From: a virus
Reading direction: 5' to 3' (one strand)
IMG/VR virus record: IMGVR_UViG_3300020196_003557
Coordinates: 1-54,038 of that record
Length of the DNA stretch: 54,038 nucleotides
Part shown: positions 53,939 through 54,038 of the stretch, piece by piece
Layout: each line of letters opens with the position of its first letter
How positions within the stretch are numbered: the first letter of the stretch is position 1
Translations under genes and position numbers: made by a program
The notes under the pieces: model-generated
Told to the model about the DNA's origin: nothing
Databases searched by the model: none
Seen by the model: only the letters and a program-made list of their open reading frames with translations

Positions 53939-54038
53939 AGTACTCCTTGTAGCGCTCCAGTATGTCCTGCGTCTGTTTCAGGGTGCTGCGTATCTGTGCG
54001 AAGTTCTTGGCCAGCAGCTCATAGTCCTCGTCGCTGAG
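53889..54038 (-). CDS. C-terminal fragment of an unknown gene (5' end beyond the window)
   Basis: The frame is open from the window edge to a TAA at 53889-53891, giving 49 residues starting LSDEDYELLAKNFAQI and ending QPADGKK. Helical, probably a coiled coil. It overlaps the membrane gene start by 50 nt, a typical arrangement here. Only the end of the gene is visible, so nothing can be said of its function. Confidence 0.5.
   Translation of the reverse strand, partial: LSDEDYELLAKNFAQIRSTLKQTQDILERYKEYYEGTVKKDNQPADGKK

Noticed and set aside
1-54038. tRNA genes, CRISPR array, insertion sequence, integrase or attachment site
   Set aside because: No cloverleaf, repeat-spacer or transposase/integrase signature was noticed; a tRNA scan would be needed to be sure.

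Overview
The window looks like part of a T4-like marine myovirus genome. It has a family-B DNA polymerase of the gp43 type, a gp45-type sliding clamp, a DsbA homologue, a T4-RNase-H/FEN nuclease, T4-like late promoter boxes (TAAATA) and a set of small Lys/Cys-rich late proteins of the kind seen in cyanophages and pelagiphages. An alphaproteobacterial (SAR11-like) host is an inference. It rests on the ClpA, zf-CHCC and three-TM holin types and on the AT-leaning composition, not on any direct marker.

Layout. (1) 1-10904, plus strand: an accessory cassette of four tandem radical-SAM proteins with an N-terminal twitch/SPASM-like Cys domain, an SGNH-type hydrolase, a 34-aa basic peptide, a NodU/CmcH-type carbamoyltransferase, a cupin, an NAD-dependent sugar epimerase/dehydratase, a DegT-type PLP aminotransferase and an internally duplicated protein of unknown function. 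Almost all genes overlap their neighbours, so this is one operon. (2) 10901-32841, minus strand: replication and nucleotide metabolism. It holds a MoxR ATPase with a VWA/HExxH partner, a FEN nuclease, QueE, a queuosine-precursor transporter, a phosphoribosyltransferase, GMP reductase, FolE, GalE, a glycosyltransferase, a T-fold candidate, a DpdA-like transglycosylase, the clamp, a methyltransferase, DNA polymerase and DsbA. Host sigma70-like promoters (TTGAC/T - 16/17 bp - TAnAAT) precede several transcription units. (3) 32895-54038, minus strand: mostly late genes with TAAATA boxes 5-7 nt upstream of starts. It holds virion-associated and internal-protein candidates with a shared M-K/R-I-x-E-I N-terminus, Dps, a flavodoxin-fold reductase, SpeD, a GH19 endolysin, a nucleotidyltransferase-HAD fusion, a beta-rich structural protein, ClpA, peptide deformylase, DnaJ, a holin and lipoproteins.

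How the genes work together. FolE, a possible T-fold QueD stand-in, QueE with an enlarged cluster loop, a YhhQ-type transporter and a DpdA-like transglycosylase together read as a 7-deazaguanine DNA-modification pathway. GalE and a glycosyltransferase lie inside the same block. QueC was not found in the window. In the late region, proteins of very different kinds share a short N-terminal peptide resembling the T4 capsid-targeting sequence. The guess is that they are packaged as internal virion proteins and cut by a gp21-like protease.

No intergenic stretch longer than about 90 bases remains once the small genes are included. No tRNA, rRNA, CRISPR array or insertion sequence was seen. Both terminal genes are cut by the window edges.
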